A stretch of DNA of 64,000 nt from CAWUKV01 sp963923025. Its GTDB lineage: Bacteria; Cyanobacteriota; Cyanobacteriia; Phormidesmidales; Phormidesmidaceae. Positions 40,497-50,032 of this stretch are shown here, in pieces (the first letter of the stretch is position 1; the number at the start of each line of letters is the position of its first letter). Position numbers and translations under genes: made by a program. The stretch covers positions 1 through 64,000 of the forward strand of contig CAWUKV010000002.1 of the NCBI GenBank assembly GCA_963923025.1. Reading direction: 5' to 3'. The notes beneath the pieces are model-generated. The model was given only the letters and a program-made list of their open reading frames with translations, did not search any database and had not been told where the DNA came from.

Positions 40497-41489
40497 ATGA
40501 GAGCTGTTTGGTACGAACAGCCGGGTGCTGCTGCCGAAGTGTTGCAGTACGGTGAGCTGGAGACGCCTGAACCTGGGCCCGGGGAAGTCCGCGTTCGCGT
40601 GCAGGTCTCAGGGATCAATCCCTCTGATGTGAAGTTCCGCAGTGGGTGGATGGGGCTGCGGCAGCCTTACCCCCGTACTGTGCCGCACAATGACGGGGCT
40701 GGCATGATTGATGCGGTGGGGAAGGGTGTTCCGGAAACCCGACTGGGTGAGCGGGTGTGGGTCTATGAGGCACAGCGTGGGTCGGCCTTTGGGACAGCGG
40801 CTGACTATGTGAAGGTGCCTAGTTACAAAGCGGTGCAGCTGCCGGACAGCCTCAGTTTTGAGGCCGGGGCCAGCTTCGGCGTTCCGGCCATGACGGCTCA
40901 CTTCTTAGTCTTTAGCGATGGTCCGGTAGACGGGCAGACGATATTGGTCCATGGCGGTGCCGGGGCGGTGGGGATGTACACCCTGCAAATGGCCAAATGG
41001 GGTGGGGTAAAGACCGTGATCGCGACCGTCAGCAGCGATGAAAAAGCAGAGGTTGCACGGCAGATGGGGGCCGACTACACCATCAATTATCGGGAAGAGG
41101 ACGTCGTGTCTCGGGTGCGAGAGCTGGTGGGTAAACGGGGGTGCGATCGCATCGCCGATGTTGCCCTTAACGCCAACATGCCAGTCAACGCCAAACTAGT
41201 GAGCCGCAATGGTGTGATTGCCACCTACGAGTCGGGCGATGCCCCCACAGTGGAAATGCCCTTTTATGATCTGCTGTACAAGAACGCCACCCTGCGAACC
41301 GTACTGGTCTATGCCATGAGCGATCAGGCCCACGCTGCTGCCGTCCGAGACCTGACTGTAATGGCCGAAGCCGGTCAGCTTCAGCACCGGATTGCTCAGC
41401 GCTTTTGCCTTGATGCAGCCGCAGCAGCTCACGAGGCGGTAGAGCAGGGGCAGATGATCGGTAAGGTTATTCTAGATTTATCCCGCTAG
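40497..41489 (+). CDS. NADPH:quinone oxidoreductase-like (zinc-free MDR family)
   Basis: A 330-residue medium-chain dehydrogenase/reductase. The GroES-like N-terminal domain has the quinone-reductase start MRAVWYEQPG and HNDGAGMIDAVG. The nucleotide-binding domain has ILVHGGAGAVGMYTLQMA, a glycine-rich Rossmann motif preferring NADPH. The cysteine ligands of zinc-dependent alcohol dehydrogenases are absent. GGGAGG lies five bases before the ATG. It probably reduces quinones or reactive enones in the cytoplasm. It diverges from alternative oxidase with 380 bases between them. Confidence 0.87.
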   Translation: MRAVWYEQPGAAAEVLQYGELETPEPGPGEVRVRVQVSGINPSDVKFRSGWMGLRQPYPRTVPHNDGAGMIDAVGKGVPETRLGERVWVYEAQRGSAFGTAADYVKVPSYKAVQLPDSLSFEAGASFGVPAMTAHFLVFSDGPVDGQTILVHGGAGAVGMYTLQMAKWGGVKTVIATVSSDEKAEVARQMGADYTINYREEDVVSRVRELVGKRGCDRIADVALNANMPVNAKLVSRNGVIATYESGDAPTVEMPFYDLLYKNATLRTVLVYAMSDQAHAAAVRDLTVMAEAGQLQHRIAQRFCLDAAAAAHEAVEQGQMIGKVILDLSR

Positions 41490-41693
41490 CCATTCGTTGT
41501 CATCGCAATCTGCGGGAAGTTTGAGCCGGATTGCAGGGCATGGAGTGCTCTGAGCTAACAGGCCCAACCGTACGCGGAAGCTGAAGCACCGTGGAAAAAG
41601 CTATCAACCTGATGAGCCCGCTGGGGCTGCTGATTTTGCCATCGCCGTAGGAATTGCCGTAGGCTTGAGAGCAGTGTGGTTGGTGGAGGTCAG

Positions 41694-42158
41694 ATGGCAC
41701 GACGGCTGAAGGATTACATCGTCTGGCGGGCGAGCGACGAGGGCTTTCTTAAGGGGACTAGCCAGTTTGAAACGCTGGTGTCTAAGTTTCTGGCAGTGAC
41801 GATGCTGGTGGTGATCATCGTCATCATGATTGATCTGGTGCGGTTTCTGGCGATCGCTCTGTTCGAACCCAGCGCTCAGGGCTTTTTTGCAACGACGTTG
41901 AGCGAGATCTTTGGACTGTTTCTAAGTGTTCTAATCGCCTTAGAAATTCTTGAAAACATCACGGCGTACCTGAAGCGGCACGTCGTGCAAGTCGAGCTAG
42001 TGATCGTAACGTCGTTGACGGCAGTTGCCCGCAAAATTATCATTCTCGACCTTGAGAAAATCAGCGGCAGTCAGCTTTTGGGGCTGTCGTTAGCCATTTT
42101 TGCACTGTCCATTAGCTACTGGATCGTGCGTAACCTGCATCGGACAACGGCTCGATAG
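41694..42158 (+). CDS. PsiE-family (phosphate-starvation-inducible) membrane protein
   Basis: A 154-residue protein from the ATG at 41694 (GGAGGT just upstream; a GTG six codons earlier is possible). Four hydrophobic helices are visible (about 32-55, 70-88, 100-118, 127-146 counted from the ATG). The ALEILENITAYLKRH stretch is typical of PsiE-like proteins, whose function is unknown. It precedes the glucosylglycerate genes by 24 bases and may be cotranscribed with them. Confidence 0.72.
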   Translation: MARRLKDYIVWRASDEGFLKGTSQFETLVSKFLAVTMLVVIIVIMIDLVRFLAIALFEPSAQGFFATTLSEIFGLFLSVLIALEILENITAYLKRHVVQVELVIVTSLTAVARKIIILDLEKISGSQLLGLSLAIFALSISYWIVRNLHRTTAR

Positions 42159-42182
42159 GTACTAAAACTAAGTCAAATAACG

Positions 42183-43043
42183 ATGTCAAATCAGCCTACT
42201 GATTCGTCCCAGCAGCGGCCCCGGCGGCTTTTAGTCGCAACGGATTTAGACGCTACGCTGCTCGACCACCAAACCTACCGTTACGATGCTGCCTTACCTG
42301 TTCTGAAGCAGCTGAAGGCACTAGCTTGTCCTGTGGTATTCAATTCCAGCAAAACTGCTGCGGAGCAAGTGAAACTGCGAGCAGAGATGGGCCTGAATGG
42401 GCCGTTTATTGTTGAGAATGGCGCTGCTGTCATTATTCCTGCGGGGCAGTTGAGACGAAACGAAGCTGAAACCAAGGTGTTTGGCCCAGCTTATGCCGAA
42501 CTCACCGAACAGGTGGCTAAAGTTCGTGAGCAGTTGGGCTGTAACTTCCGTGGATTTACGGATCTTTCGGCCGCTGATGTTGCTGATTTAACGGGGCTGA
42601 CGGTGGCTGATGCGGCCGCAGCGAAGCAGCGCTGCGGGTCGGAGCCGCTGTACTGGGAAGATTCTGAGGCGGCCTGGGCTGACTTTCAGACTGCGGTGGC
42701 GCCATATGGGCTGCAGACGACCCAGGGGGGACGGTTTCGCCATGTGACTGCAAATACCGACAAGGGTAAAGCGCTGCGGTGGCTGGTGACGCAGTACCAG
42801 CATCAGTTTCCAGACATTTACTGGCGAGTTGTGGCATTGGGCGATAGCCCCAATGATTTGTCGATGCTACAGGTGGCCGACGTTGGCGTGCATGTGCCGA
42901 ACCCCCACCGTCAGCCGTTTGCGCTAACTGGCGTGCGACGCCTAATCACCGCCCCTGAACCGGGACCCGACGGTTGGGCCGCAGTGCTACTGGCCCTACT
43001 GTCCGAGGAAGGGCTTCTGAGCAGGGGCTGGCTTAAAGGTTAA
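42183..43043 (+). CDS. HAD phosphatase, MPGP family (probable glucosyl-3-phosphoglycerate phosphatase)
   Basis: A 286-residue haloacid-dehalogenase phosphatase of the mannosyl-3-phosphoglycerate phosphatase family. Motif I is ATDLDATLL (Asp21, Asp23), motif II FNSSKT, and motif IV ALGDSPNDLSML. The family-specific PFIVENGAAVIIP is present. It would remove the phosphate of glucosyl-3-phosphoglycerate made by the next gene, giving glucosylglycerate. The motif I Gly of DxDGT is Ala here, which is tolerated. It lies 85 bases upstream of gpgS on the same strand. Confidence 0.88.
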   Translation: MSNQPTDSSQQRPRRLLVATDLDATLLDHQTYRYDAALPVLKQLKALACPVVFNSSKTAAEQVKLRAEMGLNGPFIVENGAAVIIPAGQLRRNEAETKVFGPAYAELTEQVAKVREQLGCNFRGFTDLSAADVADLTGLTVADAAAAKQRCGSEPLYWEDSEAAWADFQTAVAPYGLQTTQGGRFRHVTANTDKGKALRWLVTQYQHQFPDIYWRVVALGDSPNDLSMLQVADVGVHVPNPHRQPFALTGVRRLITAPEPGPDGWAAVLLALLSEEGLLSRGWLKG

Positions 43044-43128
43044 AGAAACCGACACTTAGTTGCGGTAGATACCGACGCGGGGGGCTGGCTTCGGGGTAGA
43101 GTCTATTTGTCGTTGCCGTAGAAAAGTC

Positions 43129-44352
43129 ATGGCAGATCTGTTTCAACATGGTGCGATCGCAACCCTGCACAACCTGAGTAACCGTTCTACCGAAGACCTT
43201 GAGGCCGATCTGGTTAAGTTCTCGCAGAAACAACGACTAGGGCTGATCCTGCCGGCGCTGTTCTCTGAGCTAGAGTCCGACGCGCTACACCACATTGTTG
43301 AAGAGCTAGCGCAGGTTCCCTATCTGTCTGAAATTGTTATTGGTCTAGATCGGGCCAGTGAAGAACAGTGGCGCTATGCTCACCACTACTTTTCGAAACT
43401 GCCCCAGCACCATCGCATCCTTTGGAACGATGGCCCTCGGCTCCAGTCACTGCAGCAGGAGTTGGTTGAGAAGGGAATTGCCCCCCGGCAGCGGGGCAAA
43501 GGCTACAACGTTTGGTACTGCCTGGGCTATATGATGTCGACCCAGCGGACAGATGCGATCGCGCTGCACGACTGTGACATCACCACCTACAACCGCAGTA
43601 TGCTGGCGCGGTTGCTATACCCGGTAGCGAACCCACGATTTGACTATCGCTTTTGTAAAGGCTACTACGCTCGCGTTAGCGGCAATCAGCTCAAGGGACG
43701 CGTGACGCGACTGCTGGTGACACCGCTGTTGCGGGCATTGAAGCTGACTCTAGGGCCAACCGATTATCTCAACTATCTCGACAGCTTCCGCTATAGCCTC
43801 TCAGGCGAATTCTCTTTGTTGACCTATATCATTCCGGGGCTGCGCATTCCCAGCGATTGGGGGTTAGAGGTGGGAATTCTGTCTGAGATTCACCGGAACC
43901 ACGCGGCCCACCGGATTTGTCAGGCTGAGATTCTCGATATCTACGACCACAAGCACAAAGCGCTGTCGGAGGCAGACAAAGCAGCGGGCCTTACAAAAAT
44001 GAGCATCGATATTACTAAGGCGCTATTTCGAAAACTGGCGATTCACGGTCATGTGTTGAATAACGAGACGTTTCGAACCATTAAAGCGACCTACTATCGT
44101 ACGGCCCTGGACTTGGTGGCAGTGTATCAAAATGATGCGATAGTCAATGCGCTGCGGTTTGACCGCCATGCTGAGGAGCAAGCCGTAGAAGCTTTTGCCG
44201 ACTGCATTATGGAGGCCGGAGACCTCTACATGGCGAATCCCAAAGAGACGCCGTTTATCCACTCCTGGGAGCGGATTCAGAGTGCTGTTCCAGATTTTCT
44301 GACGCGGTTTACTAAAGCAGTAGAAGAAGACAATCTTGACCCAACGCTGTAA
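43129..44352 (+). CDS. gpgS: Glucosyl-3-phosphoglycerate synthase (GT81)
   Basis: A 407-residue GT-A fold glycosyltransferase. The nucleotide-sugar and metal motif is ALHDCDITTY (Asp148, Asp150). LPALFSELES near residue 41, RGKGYNVWYCLGYM (122-135) and SLSGEFSL are conserved in GpgS. It transfers glucose from a nucleotide donor to 3-phosphoglycerate, the first step to glucosylglycerate, a compatible solute that accumulates under salt stress and nitrogen limitation. With the preceding phosphatase the pathway is complete. It ends eight bases from the convergent phosphorylase gene. Confidence 0.92.
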   Translation: MADLFQHGAIATLHNLSNRSTEDLEADLVKFSQKQRLGLILPALFSELESDALHHIVEELAQVPYLSEIVIGLDRASEEQWRYAHHYFSKLPQHHRILWNDGPRLQSLQQELVEKGIAPRQRGKGYNVWYCLGYMMSTQRTDAIALHDCDITTYNRSMLARLLYPVANPRFDYRFCKGYYARVSGNQLKGRVTRLLVTPLLRALKLTLGPTDYLNYLDSFRYSLSGEFSLLTYIIPGLRIPSDWGLEVGILSEIHRNHAAHRICQAEILDIYDHKHKALSEADKAAGLTKMSIDITKALFRKLAIHGHVLNNETFRTIKATYYRTALDLVAVYQNDAIVNALRFDRHAEEQAVEAFADCIMEAGDLYMANPKETPFIHSWERIQSAVPDFLTRFTKAVEEDNLDPTL

Positions 44353-44360
44353 CACATTGA

Positions 44361-46136
44361 CTATTCTACGGTGTCGGGCTGATTCGTAATCCAGACCGAT
44401 TGGTAGGGGCTAAGTGTAAACACTTTGGCCTCTGGATTGATGGCTTTCCCGCTGATCAGGTCGACCCAGGGATCAGTTCCAATCAGGTTGATATCCCGTA
44501 GGACAATCTTTTGGGGTATGGCGGTCAAATTATGAATGGAGAAAATGCTTTGGTCTCGGTCGATGCTTTGTCGCCAGAAGCCGAACAGTACCTGACCGAG
44601 CTGTAGGGTGTATTGGGTCGCGTTGGGGTGGAAGGCGGGTTGCTGGCGGCGAAGCTGGGTGAGACGAGAGAGTTCTTTTAGAACAATAGCCTGGGGGGAT
44701 TCTGGATTCTGAAGTCGGTCAACTAGCTTTTGGTACTGCCAGCGGTAGCGGTTAATCGAGCGGTTTCTTTTTGTTCTTTCTACCCCTTCATAATCGTTAG
44801 AGGTTGCTAGTAGGCTGTGGATATAGAAGGCAGGGATGCCTTCTAACGACATCATGATGGTCTGAGAACAGACAAACCGCTGAATTTGCCAGTCGTCCTC
44901 GCCTTTGGCGGTGCCTTTCATGGCATCGAATAGCGAGATGTTGATCTCGTAGGGGCTCTCGCTACCGTCAGATTTGGCCCGCATGCTGATCTTGCCGCCA
45001 AATTCCTGCATGCAGCGCAGCAGATCCTCGTATTCTTTATCGTCTAGCAGCCCTTCGGTGGGGCGCATGCCAATGCCGTCGTGGGAGGCGGTGAAGTTAA
45101 AGTAGGCGCAGCCCAGCGGGGCTGGCGGCATGCTCATCATCCAGGTTTTGAGGTGGTCTGAGCGGCCTTGCAGTAGTGCGTTAACCACCAGAGGCGGCAG
45201 GCTGAAGTTGTAGATCAGGTGGGCTTCGTTACGATTGCCAAAGTAGGTCAGGTTCTCGCGGTTGGGTACGTTGGTTTCCGTCACCAAAATGGCTTTGGGT
45301 TTTGCGATCGCAACTACTTCTCGAATCAGTTTGATCAGCTGATGGGTTTCTCGTAGGTGAATGCAGGGGGTGCCCAGCCGCTTCCACAGGTAGCCAATGG
45401 CATCCAGCCGCAGGAACTTGGTGCCGGTATTGAGGTAGTGGAAGATGATCTGGAGAAATTCGATCAGAACGTCGGGGTTCTCAAAGTTCAGATCCACCTG
45501 GTCGTGGCTGAAGGTAGCCCAAACGTGCTGCTGGCCGGTCGGGGTCTCCGTTGGCCTGAGCAGGTCGTGACTGCGGGGGCGGGTAACGCCCGACACGTCG
45601 GTCTCCGGCATCACCGTGATGAAATAGTCTTTACCTGGCCCCTCTCCGTTGACAAACTGCTGAAACCAGTCGCTTTGGCTAGAGACGTGATTCATCACCA
45701 GGTCCGTCATCAGGTCGAACTTGCTGGCAATGCGTTCAATGTCGTCCCAGCTGCCCAGGTCCGGGTTGACCTGGAGATAGTCAATCACGGCAAACCCATC
45801 GTCGGAGCTGTAGGGAAAAAAGGGGAGGATGTGGACGCCGGTAATCGTCTCTTTGAGGTAGCTATCTAAAAAACGGTCCAGCGTTGCCAGGGGCGGCTCG
45901 TCGGGGTTATCTGCATTGACAATGCTGTCGCCGTAGGTGATCAGCAGAATGTCATCCTGGCTCCAACGATCTCGGGGCGGTAGGTCAGTAGGCGGACGGT
46001 TGCCGGTTTGCTTCGAGAGGAGGGTTTGAACGCGATCGCACAGCTCGTCTACATCGATGCCTAACGGTTCGTATACTGCCGTAATCAGGGGCCTAACACG
46101 CGAGGTAAACCGTTCGGACTGTGTAATCTGTGCCAT
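44361..46136 (-). CDS. GH13 subfamily 18 phosphorylase, probably glucosylglycerate phosphorylase
   Basis: A 591-residue alpha-amylase-superfamily enzyme of the sucrose-phosphorylase group (GH13_18). Catalytic residues are the nucleophile Asp245 (FLRLDAIGYLWK), acid/base Glu288 (LVTETNVPN) and Asp353 (TASHDGIGMRP). Members phosphorolyse sucrose, sucrose 6-phosphate or glucosylglycerate to glucose 1-phosphate. Convergence with gpgS and its phosphatase favours glucosylglycerate, which would let the cell recover the solute. A short N-terminal helical extension (1-55) is typical of the longer group. Substrate choice is inferred from context. Confidence 0.8.
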   Translation of the reverse strand: MAQITQSERFTSRVRPLITAVYEPLGIDVDELCDRVQTLLSKQTGNRPPTDLPPRDRWSQDDILLITYGDSIVNADNPDEPPLATLDRFLDSYLKETITGVHILPFFPYSSDDGFAVIDYLQVNPDLGSWDDIERIASKFDLMTDLVMNHVSSQSDWFQQFVNGEGPGKDYFITVMPETDVSGVTRPRSHDLLRPTETPTGQQHVWATFSHDQVDLNFENPDVLIEFLQIIFHYLNTGTKFLRLDAIGYLWKRLGTPCIHLRETHQLIKLIREVVAIAKPKAILVTETNVPNRENLTYFGNRNEAHLIYNFSLPPLVVNALLQGRSDHLKTWMMSMPPAPLGCAYFNFTASHDGIGMRPTEGLLDDKEYEDLLRCMQEFGGKISMRAKSDGSESPYEINISLFDAMKGTAKGEDDWQIQRFVCSQTIMMSLEGIPAFYIHSLLATSNDYEGVERTKRNRSINRYRWQYQKLVDRLQNPESPQAIVLKELSRLTQLRRQQPAFHPNATQYTLQLGQVLFGFWRQSIDRDQSIFSIHNLTAIPQKIVLRDINLIGTDPWVDLISGKAINPEAKVFTLSPYQSVWITNQPDTVE

Positions 46137-46225
46137 GCGCTGGAGCTAATTGTGGGCTGGAGGTCAAATTAGCCCTCACCCTAACGGTCTAGACCCAGGA
46201 AATGCAATAAAACCTTTGTTAGATT

Positions 46226-48580
46226 TTATTGCTCTGTCTCATGAAATGCTGACTCAGCGAGTCCCGCTGCCATCACCGTTTGGGCGGTATCTACTGGCAC
46301 CCGGTGAAAATAGTCATGTCTAAATTGTTCTTCTTGCAGTGCCAAGATAAACCGCTGCGCGGCTCTGGCGATGGTTTCAGTTGAGGCGGTTTGCGATATG
46401 TGCTGAATATGCAAGCTCTCTTCTGATTGATTAATCTCAAACCCCAAACTGGACAATGCCTGAAGCCCTGCGGTTAAAACTGCATCGCTGATCTGCAAGC
46501 GGTTACCCAACTGATCTCTAGAGACTGTCTGCCCAGTACGACTCAGATACTTTGCCAGCCCTACCAGAGTTTGCCAACGGTCATTCAAGGCGGCGGCTTC
46601 TGGCACGCGATAGGCGAGGACCAAGGGTTTTTGGGCTGTTGTCGCCTGTTTATACCAGGGGCGCAGCGACTGCCATGCCGACGGGCAGTTAGTAATGGCG
46701 AGCTCGTTGGGATGTAATTCGGCTCTGTTCGTCTCCGCCTGTTGACGCTGATCAATAATCTGCACGGGCTGGGTGTTTGTTTGGGATGTACTCTGAACAG
46801 GTCGCAGCTCGATTAGCCGCAGTTCGTAGCGTCCGTTGGGGTCTTTTTTAGTCGAGAAACTGTTAAAGTCTAGCTCGACCACAACGTCGCATCGATCTTC
46901 AGGCAGGTCGTCTTTGTAATGGCCCCACCAGGTTCCGGGAAAGCCGTTATTAGTAGTCTCATCGTGCAGCATGAAGCTGGCTTTGATGTACTGAATCTTG
47001 CGATTGGTCTTGGGGTCTTTGATCTTTTGGTGCCAGGTATTGGTAAACCAGCAGTTCTTAATCAGTAGCTTTGGCGCAGCATTTCCCATGCCACAGGGCT
47101 CTAGCAAACTGAGCTGCTTAAACAAGTTTGCGCCCAAATCGCTGACGGTAACCCGAAGGTCTGGGGTGATTATTCGTCCTTGGGGTTGACCCGATTGGGT
47201 TTGGCGGAGCTTTCTGTTAATTGCGTCTTTGAACAGAGGCAAGTTCTCAATCTTTAGGCTCATTCCCGCCGCAAAGGGGTGCCCGCCAAAGCCTTGTAGT
47301 AGGTGGGCTTGGCTGTCGACTAGCTCGTACAGGTCAATCCGATTAACCGACCGAGCCGAGCCTCGGGCAATCCCTGCCGTTTCGTCCAAGGTAAATAAAA
47401 TTGTGGGTTTGCCATATTCTTGGGCGATCTGCCCGGCAACAATACCCAGCACACCTGTAGGCCACTGCGGATCGGCCAGGACAATGACGCCGGTAGTGGA
47501 TAAGTCACTATCCTCTAGTTGGCGCTTCACCTGATTGAGAACGTCGTTTTGCAGACCCTTGCGGCGGGCATTGGCGGCTTCGGTTTCCTGGGCCAGCTGT
47601 TCGCAGCGGTCGGCGTCTTGACTGGTCAGCAGCTCGACACAGAAGCTGGCATCGCCGTGGATGCGGCTAACCGCGTTGATGCGAGGGCCAATGCCAAAGG
47701 AGATATCGGTGGGGCGATCGCCTGTACGGCGGCATAGCTCTAGCAGACGGGCAACACCTGGACGGCTGCGGGTTTGGCGCTGCTGCTGTAGCTGTTGGAT
47801 GCCCCTCTGTGCCAGGTAGCGACAGTCCCCCGTGAGCTGTACCAAATCGGCGATCAGACCAATGGCAACCAGATCTAAGAGTGATTCTAGGGGGCGAGTG
47901 GGCACATCCGGCAGCGTTTCATACAGAGCTTCCACCAGCTTGAAAGCAACCGCTACGCCTGAAAGGTGCGCTAGAGGATGGCTAGACTCCAACGCGCGAG
48001 GGTTGATAATTGCCACAACCGGAGGACGCTTGGGCGGCAGGGTGTGATGGTCGGTCACAATCACATCAATACCCAGCTCATTGGCGTAGACAATTTCGGC
48101 AAGGTTGGTACTGCCTGTATCGCAGGTTGCGACTAAGCTGACGCCCTGTTTAGCAAGCTGGGATAACCCCGACGCAGACAGTCCATGAGACTCTTTTAAT
48201 CGGTTAGGGATGAAATAGCTAAGCTGTTCTGTTTGCGTAAAAAATTGACTGAGACCATCCCACAGCACCGATGTAGCGGTAATACCGTCAGCGTCAAAGT
48301 CTCCCCAGATAGCAACTTTTTCGTTCTGCTCTCGGGCCTGTACGAGTCGGTCTATGGCCCACTGCATCTCTTCCCCAAAGGCAAAGGGGCTGATGGGCTG
48401 ATAGTCGTCAGGTTTGAGAAAGCCCTTTAACTGGTTTTCATCGCGGATGCCTCGCTGCCAAAGCAGCTGTGCCCCAAAGTGAGGGGGCGAGTCAAACCCT
48501 GCCACGCGCTGTACGGTGTCTACCCACTGGGCAGGCATATCACTTTTTGGCGGTAGCTGCCACTGGGCAAGCAGTGTCAT
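46226..48580 (-). CDS. recJ: Single-stranded-DNA exonuclease RecJ
   Basis: A 784-residue DHH-family 5'-3' exonuclease used in recombination and repair. The catalytic motifs are IWGDFDADGITATS (about 90-103) and VTDHHTLPPK (about 175-184), followed by the DHHA1 GFGGHPFAAGMSL motif and an OB-fold. About 150 C-terminal residues beyond the usual end (after LIELRPVQS) form an extra domain, as in other cyanobacterial RecJ proteins. It lies between the phosphorylase gene and a divergent exporter gene. Confidence 0.95.
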   Translation of the reverse strand: MTLLAQWQLPPKSDMPAQWVDTVQRVAGFDSPPHFGAQLLWQRGIRDENQLKGFLKPDDYQPISPFAFGEEMQWAIDRLVQAREQNEKVAIWGDFDADGITATSVLWDGLSQFFTQTEQLSYFIPNRLKESHGLSASGLSQLAKQGVSLVATCDTGSTNLAEIVYANELGIDVIVTDHHTLPPKRPPVVAIINPRALESSHPLAHLSGVAVAFKLVEALYETLPDVPTRPLESLLDLVAIGLIADLVQLTGDCRYLAQRGIQQLQQQRQTRSRPGVARLLELCRRTGDRPTDISFGIGPRINAVSRIHGDASFCVELLTSQDADRCEQLAQETEAANARRKGLQNDVLNQVKRQLEDSDLSTTGVIVLADPQWPTGVLGIVAGQIAQEYGKPTILFTLDETAGIARGSARSVNRIDLYELVDSQAHLLQGFGGHPFAAGMSLKIENLPLFKDAINRKLRQTQSGQPQGRIITPDLRVTVSDLGANLFKQLSLLEPCGMGNAAPKLLIKNCWFTNTWHQKIKDPKTNRKIQYIKASFMLHDETTNNGFPGTWWGHYKDDLPEDRCDVVVELDFNSFSTKKDPNGRYELRLIELRPVQSTSQTNTQPVQIIDQRQQAETNRAELHPNELAITNCPSAWQSLRPWYKQATTAQKPLVLAYRVPEAAALNDRWQTLVGLAKYLSRTGQTVSRDQLGNRLQISDAVLTAGLQALSSLGFEINQSEESLHIQHISQTASTETIARAAQRFILALQEEQFRHDYFHRVPVDTAQTVMAAGLAESAFHETEQ

Positions 48581-48811
48581 AAGGGTGTAATCGATAGATT
48601 TGCTAGCTTCACTCCGATTGAGGGGACTAGCTCGGTCCTGTTGGCAGTGAATTAGATGTCCCGAGCAGTTCCATGAGCGTATGTATTTATTCTACTGATG
48701 CACTTTCAGCTTACCCTCGTTGACGATACAGCCTGCAAAATTGGAGCATCCTCGCGACCTCGGCTAGAATGGGCGCAATTTCCGGCAAAACTCTAGTGTG
48801 TGGGGTGTTTA

Positions 48812-49981
48812 GTGAAGCTAGGTGAATGGATTGGGCTGGTTTGTCTGGCGGCGGCGCTTTACGTCTTGTGGCAGATCAAGCAGCTTTTGCTATTGGCTTT
48901 TACGGCGGTGGTAATTGCGATCGCGCTCAATAGCCTGACGCGACGCGTGACTCGATTCGGTATTCCCCGTCGGTTTGCCATTCCCATCGTCCTGTCCGGG
49001 TCGTTGCTGCTGGCCGTCCTTTTCCTGCTGGGTATTGTCCCACCGTTTGCCGAGCAGTTCACTCGGTTGGTCGAGCTGATTGTTAGTGGTATTCAAGACC
49101 TGCCTAACCGTATTCGTTTGCTTGAGGCGCAGCTGCCCGAACAGATTCGGCTGCCTAACCTGGATGAATTTTTAGAATGGGCCACCGGTCCCGATTCGGC
49201 GCTGCTTAACGTCTTCAACAACTTCTTCAACAACTTTTTCACCTTCTTTAATACGTCCTTGCAGGCAGCTGTACAGGTATTACTGGTGCTCATCCTGTCG
49301 ATTATGCTGCTGAGCAATCCCAAGGCCTATCGAGGCGGAATGCTGCGGCTTTTCCCCTCCTTTTATCGCCAGCGGGCCGATGCCATTTTGCAAGACTGCG
49401 AAGTTGCCCTGTGCAACTGGCTAGCGGGAATCGTTCTGAACTCGCTATTCATATTTGCGCTGAGCTTCATTGGGCTATGGCTTTTGGGGGTGCCGCTGCT
49501 GTTTGCCCATGCGTTGCTGGCAGGCGTTCTGAACTTCATTCCTAACATTGGTCCGACGCTGAGCATTGTCTTTCCAGCGATGGTCACGCTGCTGTCACCG
49601 GAGCCGTGGAAGGTGATCGGTGTCATCATTCTCTACGTCATCATTCAACAGGTCGAAAGCTATTGGCTGACCCCTACGGTGATGGCTCGTCAGGTGTCGC
49701 TGCTGCCCGCTTTTACACTGATCGCTCAGATTTTCTTTGCGTCCATTTTTGGCTTTCTGGGGCTGGTCATGGCACTGCCGCTGGCGGTTGTGGCTAAAAC
49801 TTGGATTCAGGAACTGGTGATTAAAGACATTCTTGATGGCTGGCGTTCCCCTTCCCGAAAGCGCTGGTTAGGGACGCTTGGCATGGACCCTGTCCTTCCT
49901 GCTGTGGCGGCTCCGGCGGAAGGTCCAATACAGACGCCAGAGCCGCCATTGGTTGCGGAAGGTCCCTCTGAGGATGTGTAG
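48812..49981 (+). CDS. AI-2E family transporter (PerM/TqsA-like)
   Basis: A 389-residue protein from the GTG at 48812, giving the usual (M)KLGEWIGL start; an in-frame GTG four codons earlier is less likely. About seven to eight membrane segments are visible, with the family signature GVLNFIPNIGPTLS (about residues 230-245) and the amphipathic region FNNFFNNFFTFFNTS near 133-147. Members export autoinducer-2 or act as Na+/H+ antiporters; the substrate here is unknown. The C-terminus after about 350 is a proline-rich cytoplasmic tail. It is followed 51 bases later by the AAA gene. Confidence 0.88.
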   Translation: MKLGEWIGLVCLAAALYVLWQIKQLLLLAFTAVVIAIALNSLTRRVTRFGIPRRFAIPIVLSGSLLLAVLFLLGIVPPFAEQFTRLVELIVSGIQDLPNRIRLLEAQLPEQIRLPNLDEFLEWATGPDSALLNVFNNFFNNFFTFFNTSLQAAVQVLLVLILSIMLLSNPKAYRGGMLRLFPSFYRQRADAILQDCEVALCNWLAGIVLNSLFIFALSFIGLWLLGVPLLFAHALLAGVLNFIPNIGPTLSIVFPAMVTLLSPEPWKVIGVIILYVIIQQVESYWLTPTVMARQVSLLPAFTLIAQIFFASIFGFLGLVMALPLAVVAKTWIQELVIKDILDGWRSPSRKRWLGTLGMDPVLPAVAAPAEGPIQTPEPPLVAEGPSEDV

Positions 49982-50032
49982 TCCTAATGGGGAATCCTAG
50001 CGATAGTTCCGTTTGCTCATTGGTTTAAGATC

